Position numbers and translations under genes: made by a program. A stretch of DNA of 64,000 nucleotides from Butyrivibrio sp. XPD2006 (GTDB lineage Bacteria > Bacillota > Clostridia > Lachnospirales > Lachnospiraceae), in assembly GCF_000420865.1 (NCBI RefSeq), contig NZ_ATVT01000002.1, forward strand, positions 62,001 through 126,000, read 5' to 3'. Below, one piece after another: positions 25,754 to 34,697 of this stretch. Below the pieces are notes generated by a model, which worked only from the letters and a program-made list of their open reading frames with translations, did no database searches and was not told where the DNA came from. Positions within the stretch are counted from its first letter, which is position 1, and each line of letters opens with the position of its first letter.

Positions 25754-27265
25754 TTAGAACTGAGTAGCGTAGCTCATAACCTTCTCCTGGGTCATGTCTG
25801 CCTCTTCTGTGATCTCGCCACGTAATTTACCGTTACACATTACATAAATTCGATCTGACATACCAAGAAGTTCTGCCATTTCGGAAGATATCATTATGAT
25901 AGCCTTACCCTGCTTGGCAAGATCAGTCATGATCTCATAAATCTCATGCTTGGCACCTACGTCGATACCTCTTGTAGGCTCGTCCATTATAAGAATGTCA
26001 GGATCATTAGCAAGCCATCTTGATACGATAACCTTCTGCTGGTTACCACCGGAAAGGTTAGCGATGTGCTCCTGCATATTAGGTGTCTTGATGCTGAGCT
26101 TTTCAATACTGTCATCAACAACCTTATTGATCTTAGGATGATCAAGAATGAATCCGCCGGTGAGATATTTGTTATAAACCGAAACACCAACGTTATCTTT
26201 GATTGAAAGGCATCCGAAGATACCGTTTCCTCTTCTGTCCTCAGTGATCATACCGATTCCGGCATTCATGGCGTCTCTTGGGCTCTTGATCTTAACCTGC
26301 TTGCCATGAATTTTGATCTCTCCGGCTGAAAGATTTCTGATACCAAACAGACCTTCCATAAGCTCTGTTCTCTGGGCTCCGACAAGTCCGCCAAATCCGA
26401 GGATCTCACCCTTCTTTAAGTTGAAGGTCACATCCTGGAAGGACTTCTCATGGATTGATGAAAGTCCGTTGACTTCCATGACCACCTCGCCCGGTGTTCT
26501 ATCCTTGGGAGGATAGATATTTGTAAGCTCACGACCTACCATCTTGGCAATAATATCGTCAATTGTAAGATCCTTGGCAGGCCATGTTCCGATGTATGTA
26601 CCATCTCGCATGATTGTTACATCATCAGCGATACGCTTGATCTCATCCATCTTGTGTGAGATATAGATCATGGCAACTCCCTTGTTTCTGAGCATTTCCA
26701 TGATTCTGAAAAGAGCTTCTACCTCACTATCTGAAAGAGAAGATGTTGGCTCGTCGAAAATAATAACCTTGGCGTCATGTGATACAGCCTTGGCAATCTC
26801 TACTGACTGCATCTGTCCGATTGACAGTGTATCAAGCTGCGCCTTAGGATCGAAATCCATGTTAACTTCCTTAAGCCACTTCTCTGTTTCTTCGTACATC
26901 TTTTTATGGTCGATTACCTGAAGTGGACCAATTTTCTTGACCGGGAATCTTCCAAGAAACATATTCTCTCCAACGCTTCTTGCAAGTACCGGTTGCAATT
27001 CCTGATGCACCATGGCTATACCTTTTTTCATAGCCTCATCAGGATTCTCGATTGTTGTCTTTTCTCCGTCGATATAGATCTCTCCGGCATCCATCTTATA
27101 AATACCGAAAAGACACTTCATAAGTGTTGATTTGCCGGCTCCGTTCTCTCCCATAAGTGCATGGACGGTACCGGGCTTAACTGCCAATTGTACGTTATCC
27201 AGTGCCTTTACACCGGGAAAGGACTTGGATACGCCCCGTAGTTCCAATTTGTACTCTGATGCCAT
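25754..27265 (-). CDS. mglA: galactose/methyl-galactoside ABC transporter ATP-binding protein
   Basis: Tandem ATPase subunit of 503 residues with two ABC domains. The first has Walker A GENGAGKST (39-47), signature SIGQMQSVEIAKA and Walker B VIIFDEPTSS. The second has a degenerate Walker A region (GGLVGAQRTEL) and an intact signature LSGGNQQKVIVSRWL, with Walker B ILIMDEPTRGID. This asymmetry is normal for the RbsA/MglA family. It energises import through MglC at the inner face of the membrane. It lies between mglB (113-base gap) and mglC (33-base gap). Confidence 0.94.
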   Translation of the reverse strand: MASEYKLELRGVSKSFPGVKALDNVQLAVKPGTVHALMGENGAGKSTLMKCLFGIYKMDAGEIYIDGEKTTIENPDEAMKKGIAMVHQELQPVLARSVGENMFLGRFPVKKIGPLQVIDHKKMYEETEKWLKEVNMDFDPKAQLDTLSIGQMQSVEIAKAVSHDAKVIIFDEPTSSLSDSEVEALFRIMEMLRNKGVAMIYISHKMDEIKRIADDVTIMRDGTYIGTWPAKDLTIDDIIAKMVGRELTNIYPPKDRTPGEVVMEVNGLSSIHEKSFQDVTFNLKKGEILGFGGLVGAQRTELMEGLFGIRNLSAGEIKIHGKQVKIKSPRDAMNAGIGMITEDRRGNGIFGCLSIKDNVGVSVYNKYLTGGFILDHPKINKVVDDSIEKLSIKTPNMQEHIANLSGGNQQKVIVSRWLANDPDILIMDEPTRGIDVGAKHEIYEIMTDLAKQGKAIIMISSEMAELLGMSDRIYVMCNGKLRGEITEEADMTQEKVMSYATQF

Positions 27266-27378
27266 ATCGTGTCCCTTTCTACTTCCACTATATATCTTGT
27301 GTTCCCTTTAAAAAGTGGTGCGGATGCCAGGCATCCGCGCCACCGATTATTTCTTTAAACTTCTGATTTTGATTCAGA

Positions 27379-28494
27379 TTACTTAAGTGAATCAAGAACT
27401 GACTGTGCGTTGTCAGTTGTAACCTTTACGTAGTCACATCCGATGTAGTAATCGTTGCCAGCACCTGTGATGTAGTTGATAGCTGCATCAGCTGCACCGT
27501 GTGACTGAGCGATGTGATCGTTGAATACTGTACCTGTCATTGTTCCTGCAAGTACGTCCTCAAGAGCCTCTGTAAGAGCATCAACACCTACAAGGTAGAT
27601 GTCCTCACCAACCTTACGTCCGGCTGCCTCGATTGACTGAAGAGCACCAAGTGCCATAGCATCGTTGTTGCAGAATACTACTTCTGTCTCAGGATGAGCT
27701 GAAAGTGAGTTAGCAACGAGCTGCTGAGCTGTAGCCTGATCCCAGTTACCTACCTGGTCATCAAGACAATCAACTGTCCAACCTGCATCCTCAAGAGCCT
27801 TAACTGAGAACTCTGTTCTGTACTGAGCATCAACGTTCTCAGGGTCACCCTCGATCATGATGTACTGGATCTTGCCATCGCCGTTGAGGTCAACCTTCTC
27901 CTGGCCGAGGTCAACGATGATCTCGCCCTGCATTGTTCCTGACTGACGAGCGTCACATCCAACATAAGTTACGTTCCAGTTATTAGCTGACCATCTTGCT
28001 TCCTCGTCAGCATCAGGCTCACGGTTGATGTAAACAAGAGGGATATCAGCGCCAACTACAAGATCTGTAATTGTAGCAGCTGAAGATGAGTTAACGGGAT
28101 TGATGATAAGAACATCAACACCCTGTGTGATAAAGTTCTGAATCTGGTTTGTCTGTGTTGCCTGGTCGTTAGCACCATCAACGATTGTGATATTGTCCTT
28201 GGAGAATCCCTGTGATACAAGGTAGTTCTCAAGCTCTGTTCTGAAGAGTGTCATGAAGTTATCAGCGAACTGATAGATACAAACACCAACCTTCTTGTCT
28301 GCAAGATCAGCATTTCCTGCTGTCTCAGCAACTGTCTCAGCAACCTCAGTAGCTGTATCAGCAACTGTCTCTGCTGTCTCAGCAACTGTCTCAGCTGTCT
28401 GTGTAGCTGTGTCTGCTGCTGTCTCTCCGCAACCAACGAGCATAGCCATTGTCATTGCAGAAACTGTTAAAAGACTTACCAATTTCTTTTTCAT
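27379..28494 (-). CDS. mglB: galactose/glucose-binding lipoprotein
   Basis: Substrate-binding lipoprotein of 371 residues. The signal peptide ends in lipobox MLVGC (Cys22). A low-complexity linker of Thr, Ala, Glu, Val and Asp spans residues 24-62 before the binding domain. The calcium-binding loop VDLNGDGKIQY and blocks INPVNSS, YINRE, GNWDQATAQ and NNDAMALGA match the galactose-binding protein family. The ATG at 28494 is preceded by AAGGAGG; an ATG at 28503 overlaps that site and is rejected. It starts the mglBAC operon and is usually the most abundant component. Glucose or galactose is the likely ligand. Confidence 0.93.
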   Translation of the reverse strand: MKKKLVSLLTVSAMTMAMLVGCGETAADTATQTAETVAETAETVADTATEVAETVAETAGNADLADKKVGVCIYQFADNFMTLFRTELENYLVSQGFSKDNITIVDGANDQATQTNQIQNFITQGVDVLIINPVNSSSAATITDLVVGADIPLVYINREPDADEEARWSANNWNVTYVGCDARQSGTMQGEIIVDLGQEKVDLNGDGKIQYIMIEGDPENVDAQYRTEFSVKALEDAGWTVDCLDDQVGNWDQATAQQLVANSLSAHPETEVVFCNNDAMALGALQSIEAAGRKVGEDIYLVGVDALTEALEDVLAGTMTGTVFNDHIAQSHGAADAAINYITGAGNDYYIGCDYVKVTTDNAQSVLDSLK

Positions 28495-28522
28495 TTGTAA
28501 CATCCTCCTTAAAGTAAGTTAT

Positions 28523-28548
28523 TGGAGCACAGCTTAAGCAAAGCCCCA
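28523..28548. promoter_or_regulatory. imperfect palindrome upstream of mglB, possible operator
   Basis: A 26-bp imperfect palindrome centred on GCTTAAGC with outer arms TGG/CCA and internal GC matches. It lies 29 bases upstream of the mglB start, in the leader. It may bind a regulator or fold in the mRNA. No protein can be assigned. Confidence 0.35.
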
Positions 28549-28670
28549 ATGTTTGTTTACATGGGTAATCTTATCAAAAGCATTTGTGCAAAAACATAGA
28601 GAATTCTTCTTTTTATCTTAGAAATCCTTTTGTTTTTTGTTCTTAATTGTGGATTTTACACAACAAAAAG

Positions 28671-28723
28671 CACTCCTTTTTGGTAACATTTACTTTACGG
28701 AAACGTTTTCTCAAAAAGGAGTG
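28671..28723 (-). terminator. long hairpin with a cre-like loop before mglB
   Basis: A perfect 12-bp inverted repeat (CACTCCTTTTTG / CAAAAAGGAGTG) flanks a 29-base loop. On the minus strand CTTTTTGTTG follows, so it can terminate the upstream surface-protein transcript. The loop holds GAAAACGTTTCC (28699-28710), a near-palindrome with the AACGTT core of CcpA/LacI-type operators. It could therefore also be a catabolite-repression site for mgl. The terminator role is likely and the cre role tentative. Confidence 0.6.
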
Positions 28724-28762
28724 TCGTCATATTGTAGTATTGTATGAAATTATCAGTAATTT

Positions 28763-29149
28763 TCACTCAATTTCTGTGGTGCCATCGTCATAGGTTATGA
28801 CCCAGTACCCTTTGCCTGTACCGCAATCTTCATGATACTGCTTGTCTATTATAACCTTTTCGGTATCTGCAGGCTTTTCATCCATAGCTACAGGCTCATT
28901 ATTAATATAGGTAATCTTGTAATATGAGTCAGGCTTCTTTTCAAATTCAGCCTCAGCATTATCGAGATTCACATCCTCGTTATCTATCGGCTGCTCGGTA
29001 ATCGTAACAACCGGTATATTGTCATCTTTCACCATTCCTGCCAGAAAATGCCTGTAGGCCGGCATCAGAGAATACAGCACTATGTTGAAAATAAACACAC
29101 AGGATACTGTACCTGCAAATATGAATGTAAATGTCAGGATCTTCCTCAT
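28763..29149 (-). CDS. small membrane-anchored extracellular protein
   Basis: Protein of 128 residues that I do not recognise. One N-terminal hydrophobic helix (residues 5-32, LTFTFIFAGTVSCVFIFNIVLYSLM) serves as anchor or signal. The rest is acidic and ends in a short beta-rich stretch (GKGYWVITYDDGTTEIE). It lies 12 bases after the transglutaminase-like gene and probably shares its transcript. The terminator at 28671-28723 follows. Function unknown; a surface role is inferred from topology and neighbours. Confidence 0.65.
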   Translation of the reverse strand: MRKILTFTFIFAGTVSCVFIFNIVLYSLMPAYRHFLAGMVKDDNIPVVTITEQPIDNEDVNLDNAEAEFEKKPDSYYKITYINNEPVAMDEKPADTEKVIIDKQYHEDCGTGKGYWVITYDDGTTEIE

Positions 29150-29161
29150 ATCTTTTCCTCT

Positions 29162-30133
29162 TTAATAATTTACCGGGTAGCTTGCTTCCTTTTTGATCGG
29201 TCCGGCAGGATAACTTTCGTAGGTCTGTTTGTAATATCCGCTTCCCTTGGCCCTCTGCATCTCAGCATCAAATACGTACCATTTTCTTCCGACCTTAACT
29301 TCTGTCCAGGCGTGTGCTGTTCTTCCGCCAAGAGCTGATGTAACTGTTCCTGTACATACCATCGCATCATAGCCCAGACCTTTTGCTATATATGCAAACG
29401 CTGCAGCATATCCGTAGCAGTTGCCCTTGTGCTCACTCATGGTATTCATTGCGTATGAGCCTGTCCAGTCGCCCGAGGGAACTTCCATGCTTCTTTCATA
29501 TACAACCGACTTGGCAAGGTAATCAAAAGCAGCTTCCAGCTGCTCGGACTGTGTCATGGAAAATGTGGTGCAGACGTTGACCAGATCAGCTGCCATCTTC
29601 ATAACATCTGATGGCGGGTCTACAACATCGTCATTACCGGTCGTCCATTTTACAGTGCCGTAAATATGAAGAAAATGAGCTCCCTGCACATCCCATTCCA
29701 TACCGTTTACAGATCCGTTGTCCTCTACAACCGCAACTATTTCCCTGCGCAGTTTTTCAGGTACACCGGAAAGCGCATTCTGACTTATGGAAACTACGGT
29801 GTTTGGAATATACGCTGCCGAAAGAGCAGGTGGATAACACACAAGCTCTGTCTGCATCTTGTCGTAAAGACATCCGCTGTAAGATGAGTAAAACGGATTG
29901 TTCTTACTTACAGTGATGTACTTAAGATGTCCCATTCCCCTGAAGGCTGTTGAAGTTATCTCGTATACATCACTTCCTATATGAATGGATGTGATACTGT
30001 GATCAGGAAAGCTTGAGTAATCCAAAACTTCATAATCATTTGCCTGTACGGTACGAGCATTTGTGACAAACATCAAGAGTACCATAATGAGTGAAACTAT
30101 TTTACGGGTTTTGTGGATTCTGAACGCCCGCAT
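29162..30133 (-). CDS. secreted transglutaminase-like protein with BspA-type leucine-rich segment
   Basis: Secreted protein of about 323 residues. The signal peptide has a basic n-region (RAFRIHKTRK) and cleavage near TVQA. An N-terminal segment resembles LRR_5/BspA repeats (ITSTAFRGMGHLKYITVSKNNPFYSS). The C-terminal transglutaminase-like domain shows the Cys-His-Asp triad: Cys in KGNCYGYAAAF, His in AHAWTEVK and Asp in WYVFDAE. Such domains act as proteases, cross-linkers or peptidases on cell-surface substrates. The start is uncertain: ATGs at 30133 and 30151 are both possible without a strong ribosome-binding site, and either overlaps the upstream gene, suggesting coupling. Confidence 0.8.
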   Translation of the reverse strand: MRAFRIHKTRKIVSLIMVLLMFVTNARTVQANDYEVLDYSSFPDHSITSIHIGSDVYEITSTAFRGMGHLKYITVSKNNPFYSSYSGCLYDKMQTELVCYPPALSAAYIPNTVVSISQNALSGVPEKLRREIVAVVEDNGSVNGMEWDVQGAHFLHIYGTVKWTTGNDDVVDPPSDVMKMAADLVNVCTTFSMTQSEQLEAAFDYLAKSVVYERSMEVPSGDWTGSYAMNTMSEHKGNCYGYAAAFAYIAKGLGYDAMVCTGTVTSALGGRTAHAWTEVKVGRKWYVFDAEMQRAKGSGYYKQTYESYPAGPIKKEASYPVNY

Positions 30134-31250
30134 GTGTGCTGTAGCTGTCATATTGATTTGGATCGCCCATTGGATTGGCATTATCATGTGTAGGATCTCC
30201 TAATAACTGATATTCACCATCTACATATCTAGGTCTTGTGTTTATAATGTCGCTTTCAAATGCATATCCGTAGTACTGTCTGAAGTCCTGCTTCTTGCCA
30301 CCCCAGTTGGGATGTACTCCGTATCCCGCCCAGGATTTAATAGGATCCGCGTAGGCTTCATGGTTATCACAAACTATTTGGCACCACTGGTCTTCCCATT
30401 TATTTGCATTTACATGTACCCATTTAAGTGGTATATACTCAGCCTTATTTCCTGCCTGCCAATCGGCATACCAGAACTTGTCAAGATAATCAAGAATAAG
30501 TCCCAAAGCCCTTGTAGAACCTGCACAGGTATACTGATGAGCTATAAAAACACCATATGCTGTTCTGTAAAGCTTATTGTTAGAGCTTTCGACCTCCTCA
30601 CGAGTAAGTTCTTTCCCGGCTGCACAATACCCGTTTACAATTCCTGTGGCGTAGGCCACCATCTCTATCTGAGTTCCGCTTCCGTTGTTATTAACACGAT
30701 CATATACATGTCTTGCAAGCTGAAGGGCTACACTTCTTGCCTCGTTTTCCTGGCGTCTGTTCATACCTCCGTTACTGTGGATTTCATCAGGAATAACCGC
30801 CATCCCGTCCTGCTGCTTTTTTGTCTTCTGATATCTTGGCACAACATATTCAAATTTACTTCTCCACTGTCTGGATTCAGGATTTATTATCCTGTCTGCC
30901 ACACGATTCTCATTGTAGCCAAAAGTCTTATAATGCTGAAATAAAGCATTGGGATCGGCACCTACATCAAATCTGAGATCCTGGTAGTTTAGGAAATAAC
31001 ACAACGCATTAAATTTCTTGTCTTTGTATGTATCATTAAACTTTTCCAGTGCCAGCAACGTATCTTCGTCGATTTCTACGCTCGTTGTTGTGGGATTCTT
31101 GGCTGTGGTTCCGTTAGGACTCGGTGTGGGATATGTCACATTAGAAGTGGCATAAGTTGTCACCGGGAAAAGAAATGTCAGAATCAAAACCCCAAGCACA
31201 ATACTCTCAGCTGCTTTAGCAATTCTTGTAAGTGTAGATCTGCAGAACAT
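30102..31250 (-). CDS. secreted protein with probable transglutaminase-like core
   Basis: Protein of 382 residues. A signal sequence covers about residues 12-35 (IVLGVLILTFLFPVTTYA). Residues about 75-120 (LCYFLNYQDLR ... ALFQHYKTFGYNENR) match a short repeat type found in surface proteins, with a sequence like Y-NPDL-G-H-G-EGR. The second half has Cys in YTCAGSTRALGLILDYL, a WVHVNANKW block and DNHEAYADP, which could be a divergent transglutaminase Cys-His-Asp triad. The ATG at 31250 has GGAGG six bases upstream. It is followed by, and overlaps, a clearer transglutaminase-like gene. The enzymatic assignment is tentative. Confidence 0.65.
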   Translation of the reverse strand: MFCRSTLTRIAKAAESIVLGVLILTFLFPVTTYATSNVTYPTPSPNGTTAKNPTTTSVEIDEDTLLALEKFNDTYKDKKFNALCYFLNYQDLRFDVGADPNALFQHYKTFGYNENRVADRIINPESRQWRSKFEYVVPRYQKTKKQQDGMAVIPDEIHSNGGMNRRQENEARSVALQLARHVYDRVNNNGSGTQIEMVAYATGIVNGYCAAGKELTREEVESSNNKLYRTAYGVFIAHQYTCAGSTRALGLILDYLDKFWYADWQAGNKAEYIPLKWVHVNANKWEDQWCQIVCDNHEAYADPIKSWAGYGVHPNWGGKKQDFRQYYGYAFESDIINTRPRYVDGEYQLLGDPTHDNANPMGDPNQYDSYSTHAGVQNPQNP

Positions 31251-31298
31251 TTTTCGCCTCCGTCTATAGGTTTTTTGGCTAAAAAAACGCAACAAAAA

Positions 31299-31335
31299 AA
31301 GCCAACAAGATTTCATACATTAATCTTATCGGCTT
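31299..31335 (-). terminator. Rho-independent terminator after the Pro/Glu-rich surface protein gene
   Basis: A 14-bp stem (AAGCCGATAAGATT / AATCTTGTTGGCTT, two G-U pairs) with a 9-base loop, followed on the minus strand by TTTTTTTG. It lies 20 bases after the stop codon and about 50 bases before the next start. Confidence 0.88.
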
Positions 31336-31355
31336 AATTTTATGAATTGTTTATA

Positions 31356-33149
31356 CTAATTTGTATGTTTTCCGTTTTTTAAAACGAACATGCCACACGC
31401 AAAACATAACAGCAATATGAACAGCCTCGCATGCTCCGGTCTTCCTGCATCTGAGGTTTCCGATCTTCTGGCTCCCAGAACCTGCGGCTGGGCACTGTAA
31501 GTTGCTGCTGCCTCCAAACTGTTCAGGACTACATTACCGGTTGTTGCCGTCAGTCCCGTATCTGTTTTTACTACAGATATGATTGATGTTGTTTTCAGAT
31601 CAGAAGTCGTATCACCATCACCTGATGCTGCGATTTCTCCACTTCCTGCATCTACCAGTATAAGCTGTCCGTTAACTTTATTGATATTATAAAGATAATT
31701 GACGGAATTACCATTCTCATCCACTATGCTGATACCGGTTATCTCATTGACCGATTTACCGGCACCTGTCTGGCTTCCGTTTATTACTACCCTCTCTATT
31801 CTGTGTCCTTCCATCAGTGAACCGGAAGTGATCTCAAAACTGTCATCCGTGAGGGTCTGACCATCATCGTTCCTGACCGTTGTACCGGCTTCTATGGTGA
31901 TATCCCTGGCCTTGACGCATACAGTCCCGGTAGTGGGAAGTACATTGAATTTGGCAGGTAGAACATTTCCTGCCGAATCCCTGATTATGAAATCTGCAGC
32001 CGTCCTCAGAGGATGATCCTCAGCATCATAGAAGACTACTTCCTGTGAGTCTCCGGGATTTGTAACCTTGGCAAAGGCCTTGACTACATTGATCCAGAAA
32101 TCCTGTCCACGATAAGAAAACTCCGTGCCAAGTCCCACATCAGCATATGCTTTGGTTCCAATGAACCTTCCATAGCACTCATAGAGATAACCGATAATAG
32201 GGTTTCCGGTCTCTTTGTCGTTTATAACGATCTCAAAACCACCCACTATGTGCTCTCTGCCATCAAACTCAATTTCACGGCGCTCAACACCATCTTCCAA
32301 AAACAAAGCCCTGATCTCTATCGTAACATCGGGAATCGGGTCTTCTGTCGGATCTTCTACCGGATCTTCTATAGGTTCTTCCTGATTTTCAGATGTTTCA
32401 GGTGTTTCCGGCTTAACCGGCTCTTTGGGCTCTACAATCTGTCCGGGATCATCAGTATTATCTGCATCTCCGGGTACTACAGGCTCTACAGGGTCTACAG
32501 GATTTTCCGGTCCTACAGGATCTTCCGGGTTCTCCGGTTCTACGGGTTCCTCCGGCTCTACGGGTTCCTCCGGCTCTTCAACCGCTTCCTGTGCCCTTTC
32601 TCTTATAACACCGTCTACATGGATCTTGACGTCAGCGTTGGGATAACCGGTAGATGCCGTCTTGGCAACATACCAAACCACGTAATGTCTGGATTCATCA
32701 AAGTCTCCGACAACGCTGCTGATATCCGACGCCTGCGGGAGTTTATCAAGCATCCGTGAAACCTCGTTGGATGCTGTAAATCCATCTGTCAAAAGAGATT
32801 CATCAGAGCCGTCAATCGATCCGGTACTCGGAGAGTACTTAGCCGATGACAGCGCCCCGTTTACTCTGATAGCTGATGAATACAGGTCTGAGGAGTAGTT
32901 CCCGGGTTCCTCCGGTATATCTGCCCCGATGCCTCTGCCTCTGATAAAAAAGCATACGTCTAAGAATTCCTCGTTGACATCAGCATCAGCATCAACATCC
33001 TCAACCTGAACCTCAGCTTGAATCTCATCCTGCTCGTTATTTAATTCTTCTGCACCGGCAATGATGGTCATGCCTCTGCTCCCCAGCACGGCAACAAAGA
33101 TCATCAATGCCATCAGAACGCTAAATGCATTCCCGGCAAAGCCTTTCAT
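31356..33149 (-). CDS. surface protein with Pro/Glu-rich stalk and C-terminal membrane anchor
   Basis: Protein of 597 residues. A signal peptide (1-32) is followed by an acidic region and a small N-terminal domain. Residues 190-274 are a Pro/Glu/Val/Asp-rich stalk with repeated EEPVEPEEP-type units. Beta-rich, possibly Ig-like modules follow (IEIRALFLEDGVERREIEFDGR and later). The C-terminus has VLGARR (557-562), a short linker, a hydrophobic helix and a basic tail (KNGKHTN), but no LPXTG motif. This resembles the C-terminal anchors of other clostridial surface proteins. GGGAG lies eleven bases before the ATG. A cell-wall or pericellular adhesive role is inferred from architecture only. Confidence 0.75.
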   Translation of the reverse strand: MKGFAGNAFSVLMALMIFVAVLGSRGMTIIAGAEELNNEQDEIQAEVQVEDVDADADVNEEFLDVCFFIRGRGIGADIPEEPGNYSSDLYSSAIRVNGALSSAKYSPSTGSIDGSDESLLTDGFTASNEVSRMLDKLPQASDISSVVGDFDESRHYVVWYVAKTASTGYPNADVKIHVDGVIRERAQEAVEEPEEPVEPEEPVEPENPEDPVGPENPVDPVEPVVPGDADNTDDPGQIVEPKEPVKPETPETSENQEEPIEDPVEDPTEDPIPDVTIEIRALFLEDGVERREIEFDGREHIVGGFEIVINDKETGNPIIGYLYECYGRFIGTKAYADVGLGTEFSYRGQDFWINVVKAFAKVTNPGDSQEVVFYDAEDHPLRTAADFIIRDSAGNVLPAKFNVLPTTGTVCVKARDITIEAGTTVRNDDGQTLTDDSFEITSGSLMEGHRIERVVINGSQTGAGKSVNEITGISIVDENGNSVNYLYNINKVNGQLILVDAGSGEIAASGDGDTTSDLKTTSIISVVKTDTGLTATTGNVVLNSLEAAATYSAQPQVLGARRSETSDAGRPEHARLFILLLCFACGMFVLKNGKHTN

Positions 33150-33248
33150 AACGAATTACACTCCCATAATCTATATAAAACATACTGAAATATCATACCA
33201 AATATTCTATCATATCATTCATCATAATATGGCATTTTTTTGTAAGAC

Positions 33249-34628
33249 TCAGAATATCTTCATAGCATCGGAAATCGAAGAAACACCGATTATCTCCACA
33301 TCCTTAAAGGCGCTCTTAAGCTTGGCCTCCAGCGCTTTCGGAACAATACAGGTCTTAAATCCCAGCTTTCTTGCCTCCGATACTCTGGCCTCAGCCATAT
33401 TGACCGAGCGCACTTCTCCCGAGAGTCCAACCTCTCCGAATGCGATCACATCTCCGCTTATGGGCTTATTCTTAAAGCTTGATATAAGCGCAAGACAGAT
33501 TCCCAAATCCAGTGATGGCTCAGCAATCCTCATACCACCGGCAAGATTTACATAGGCATCAGACTCTCCCATCTGAAGCCCGACTCTCTTTTCAAGAACA
33601 GCCATAAGAAGATTGACTCTGTTGTAGTCAGTTCCGTTGGCCTGTCTCTTTGGAAAGCCGAAATTACTCCTGCATACAAGAGCCTGAATCTCTATAAGAA
33701 TGGGTCTTGTACCCTCAACAGAGCAGGTGACAATTGATCCACTGGCATTTTCCGGTCTTCCGTCCAGCATGAACTCCGATGGATTGGTCACTTCAACAAG
33801 TCCCTTTTCCTGCATTTCAAAAACACCGATCTCGTTGGTGGATCCGAATCGGTTCTTGACCGCACGTAAAATCCTGTAGGATGCGTGCCGATCGCCCTCA
33901 AAATAAAGCACTGTATCAACCATATGCTCAAGGACTCTGGGACCAGCAACCTGTCCCTCCTTGGTCACATGTCCGACAATGAATATGGAAATATTCATAC
34001 TCTTGGCAATCCTAAGAAGCACCGATGTGGACTCCCTTACCTGAGAGACACTGCCCGGTGCTGAAGACACAGCCTCATTATACATAGTCTGGATTGAATC
34101 AATTATGACAACAGAGGGTTTGGCCCTTGTGATAGCCTCCTCTATATTACCAAGATTAGTCTCGCACATGAATTTCAGCTTATCAGAAAAATCCCCTATC
34201 CTGTTGGCTCTTAGCTTGATCTGTCTGAGGGACTCCTCACCTGAAATATATAATATATCGCGGCCGTCTGCTGAAATATTTCCTGCTACCTGCAAAAGAA
34301 TTGTAGACTTACCTATACCGGGATCTCCTCCAACAAGAATAAGAGAGCCCTTGACCAGTCCTCCTCCCAGAACCCTGTTCAGCTCCCCAATATGTGTATC
34401 ATATCTCTCCTCGTCATTCATCTCGATGTCTGACAGGGATTTAGGTGCCTCATATGTCCCGGGCTGTGCTGATGCTGCACTTATACCCTTGGCTGCTTTT
34501 GCCGCAGGCTTGACCGTTTCCTCGACAAACGTATTCCATTCCCTGCACCCCGGACACTGTCCCATCCATTTGGATGATTCATACCCGCAATTCTGGCAGA
34601 AAAATACAGATTTAATCTTTGTAGCCAT
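33249..34628 (-). CDS. radA: DNA repair protein RadA (branch-migration ATPase)
   Basis: RadA/Sms of 459 residues, a RecA-related DnaB-type helicase that processes recombination intermediates. The N-terminal zinc finger CQNCGYESSKWMGQCPGC has four cysteines (10-30). Walker A is GGDPGIGKST and Walker B VVIIDSIQ. The RadA-specific motif KNRFGS is present. The C-terminal Lon-protease-like domain spans roughly 300-455 (SGDVIAFGEVGLSGEVR). GGAGG precedes the ATG. Length is normal. It is next to the small conserved gene and clpC, an arrangement like the clpC-radA order in Firmicutes. Confidence 0.96.
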   Translation of the reverse strand: MATKIKSVFFCQNCGYESSKWMGQCPGCREWNTFVEETVKPAAKAAKGISAASAQPGTYEAPKSLSDIEMNDEERYDTHIGELNRVLGGGLVKGSLILVGGDPGIGKSTILLQVAGNISADGRDILYISGEESLRQIKLRANRIGDFSDKLKFMCETNLGNIEEAITRAKPSVVIIDSIQTMYNEAVSSAPGSVSQVRESTSVLLRIAKSMNISIFIVGHVTKEGQVAGPRVLEHMVDTVLYFEGDRHASYRILRAVKNRFGSTNEIGVFEMQEKGLVEVTNPSEFMLDGRPENASGSIVTCSVEGTRPILIEIQALVCRSNFGFPKRQANGTDYNRVNLLMAVLEKRVGLQMGESDAYVNLAGGMRIAEPSLDLGICLALISSFKNKPISGDVIAFGEVGLSGEVRSVNMAEARVSEARKLGFKTCIVPKALEAKLKSAFKDVEIIGVSSISDAMKIF

Positions 34629-34657
34629 TTATCCTCCACATCCCCAATAAACTTAAA

Positions 34658-34683
34658 AGAGCTTTCCTGTAAGGGAAAGCTCT
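34658..34683 (-). terminator. Rho-independent terminator before radA
   Basis: A 10-bp stem (AGAGCTTTCC / GGAAAGCTCT) with a 6-base loop, followed on the minus strand by TTTTAAGTTT. It ends the 136-residue gene transcript 14 bases after its stop codon and 30 bases before the radA start. Confidence 0.8.
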
Positions 34684-34697
34684 AAAATGTTATTTTG

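Noticed and set aside
28295..28537. Plus-strand Ala/Val/Ser-rich frame
   Set aside because: It is the antisense of the mglB signal peptide and low-complexity linker.
31251..31355. Possible riboswitch upstream of the 382-residue secreted protein
   Set aside because: The structure is a simple terminator hairpin; no conserved riboswitch core is visible.
32425..32646. Plus-strand frame encoding a collagen-like Gly/Ser/Thr repeat
   Set aside because: It is the complementary reading of the Pro/Glu-rich stalk in the surface protein; no ribosome-binding site or independent support.
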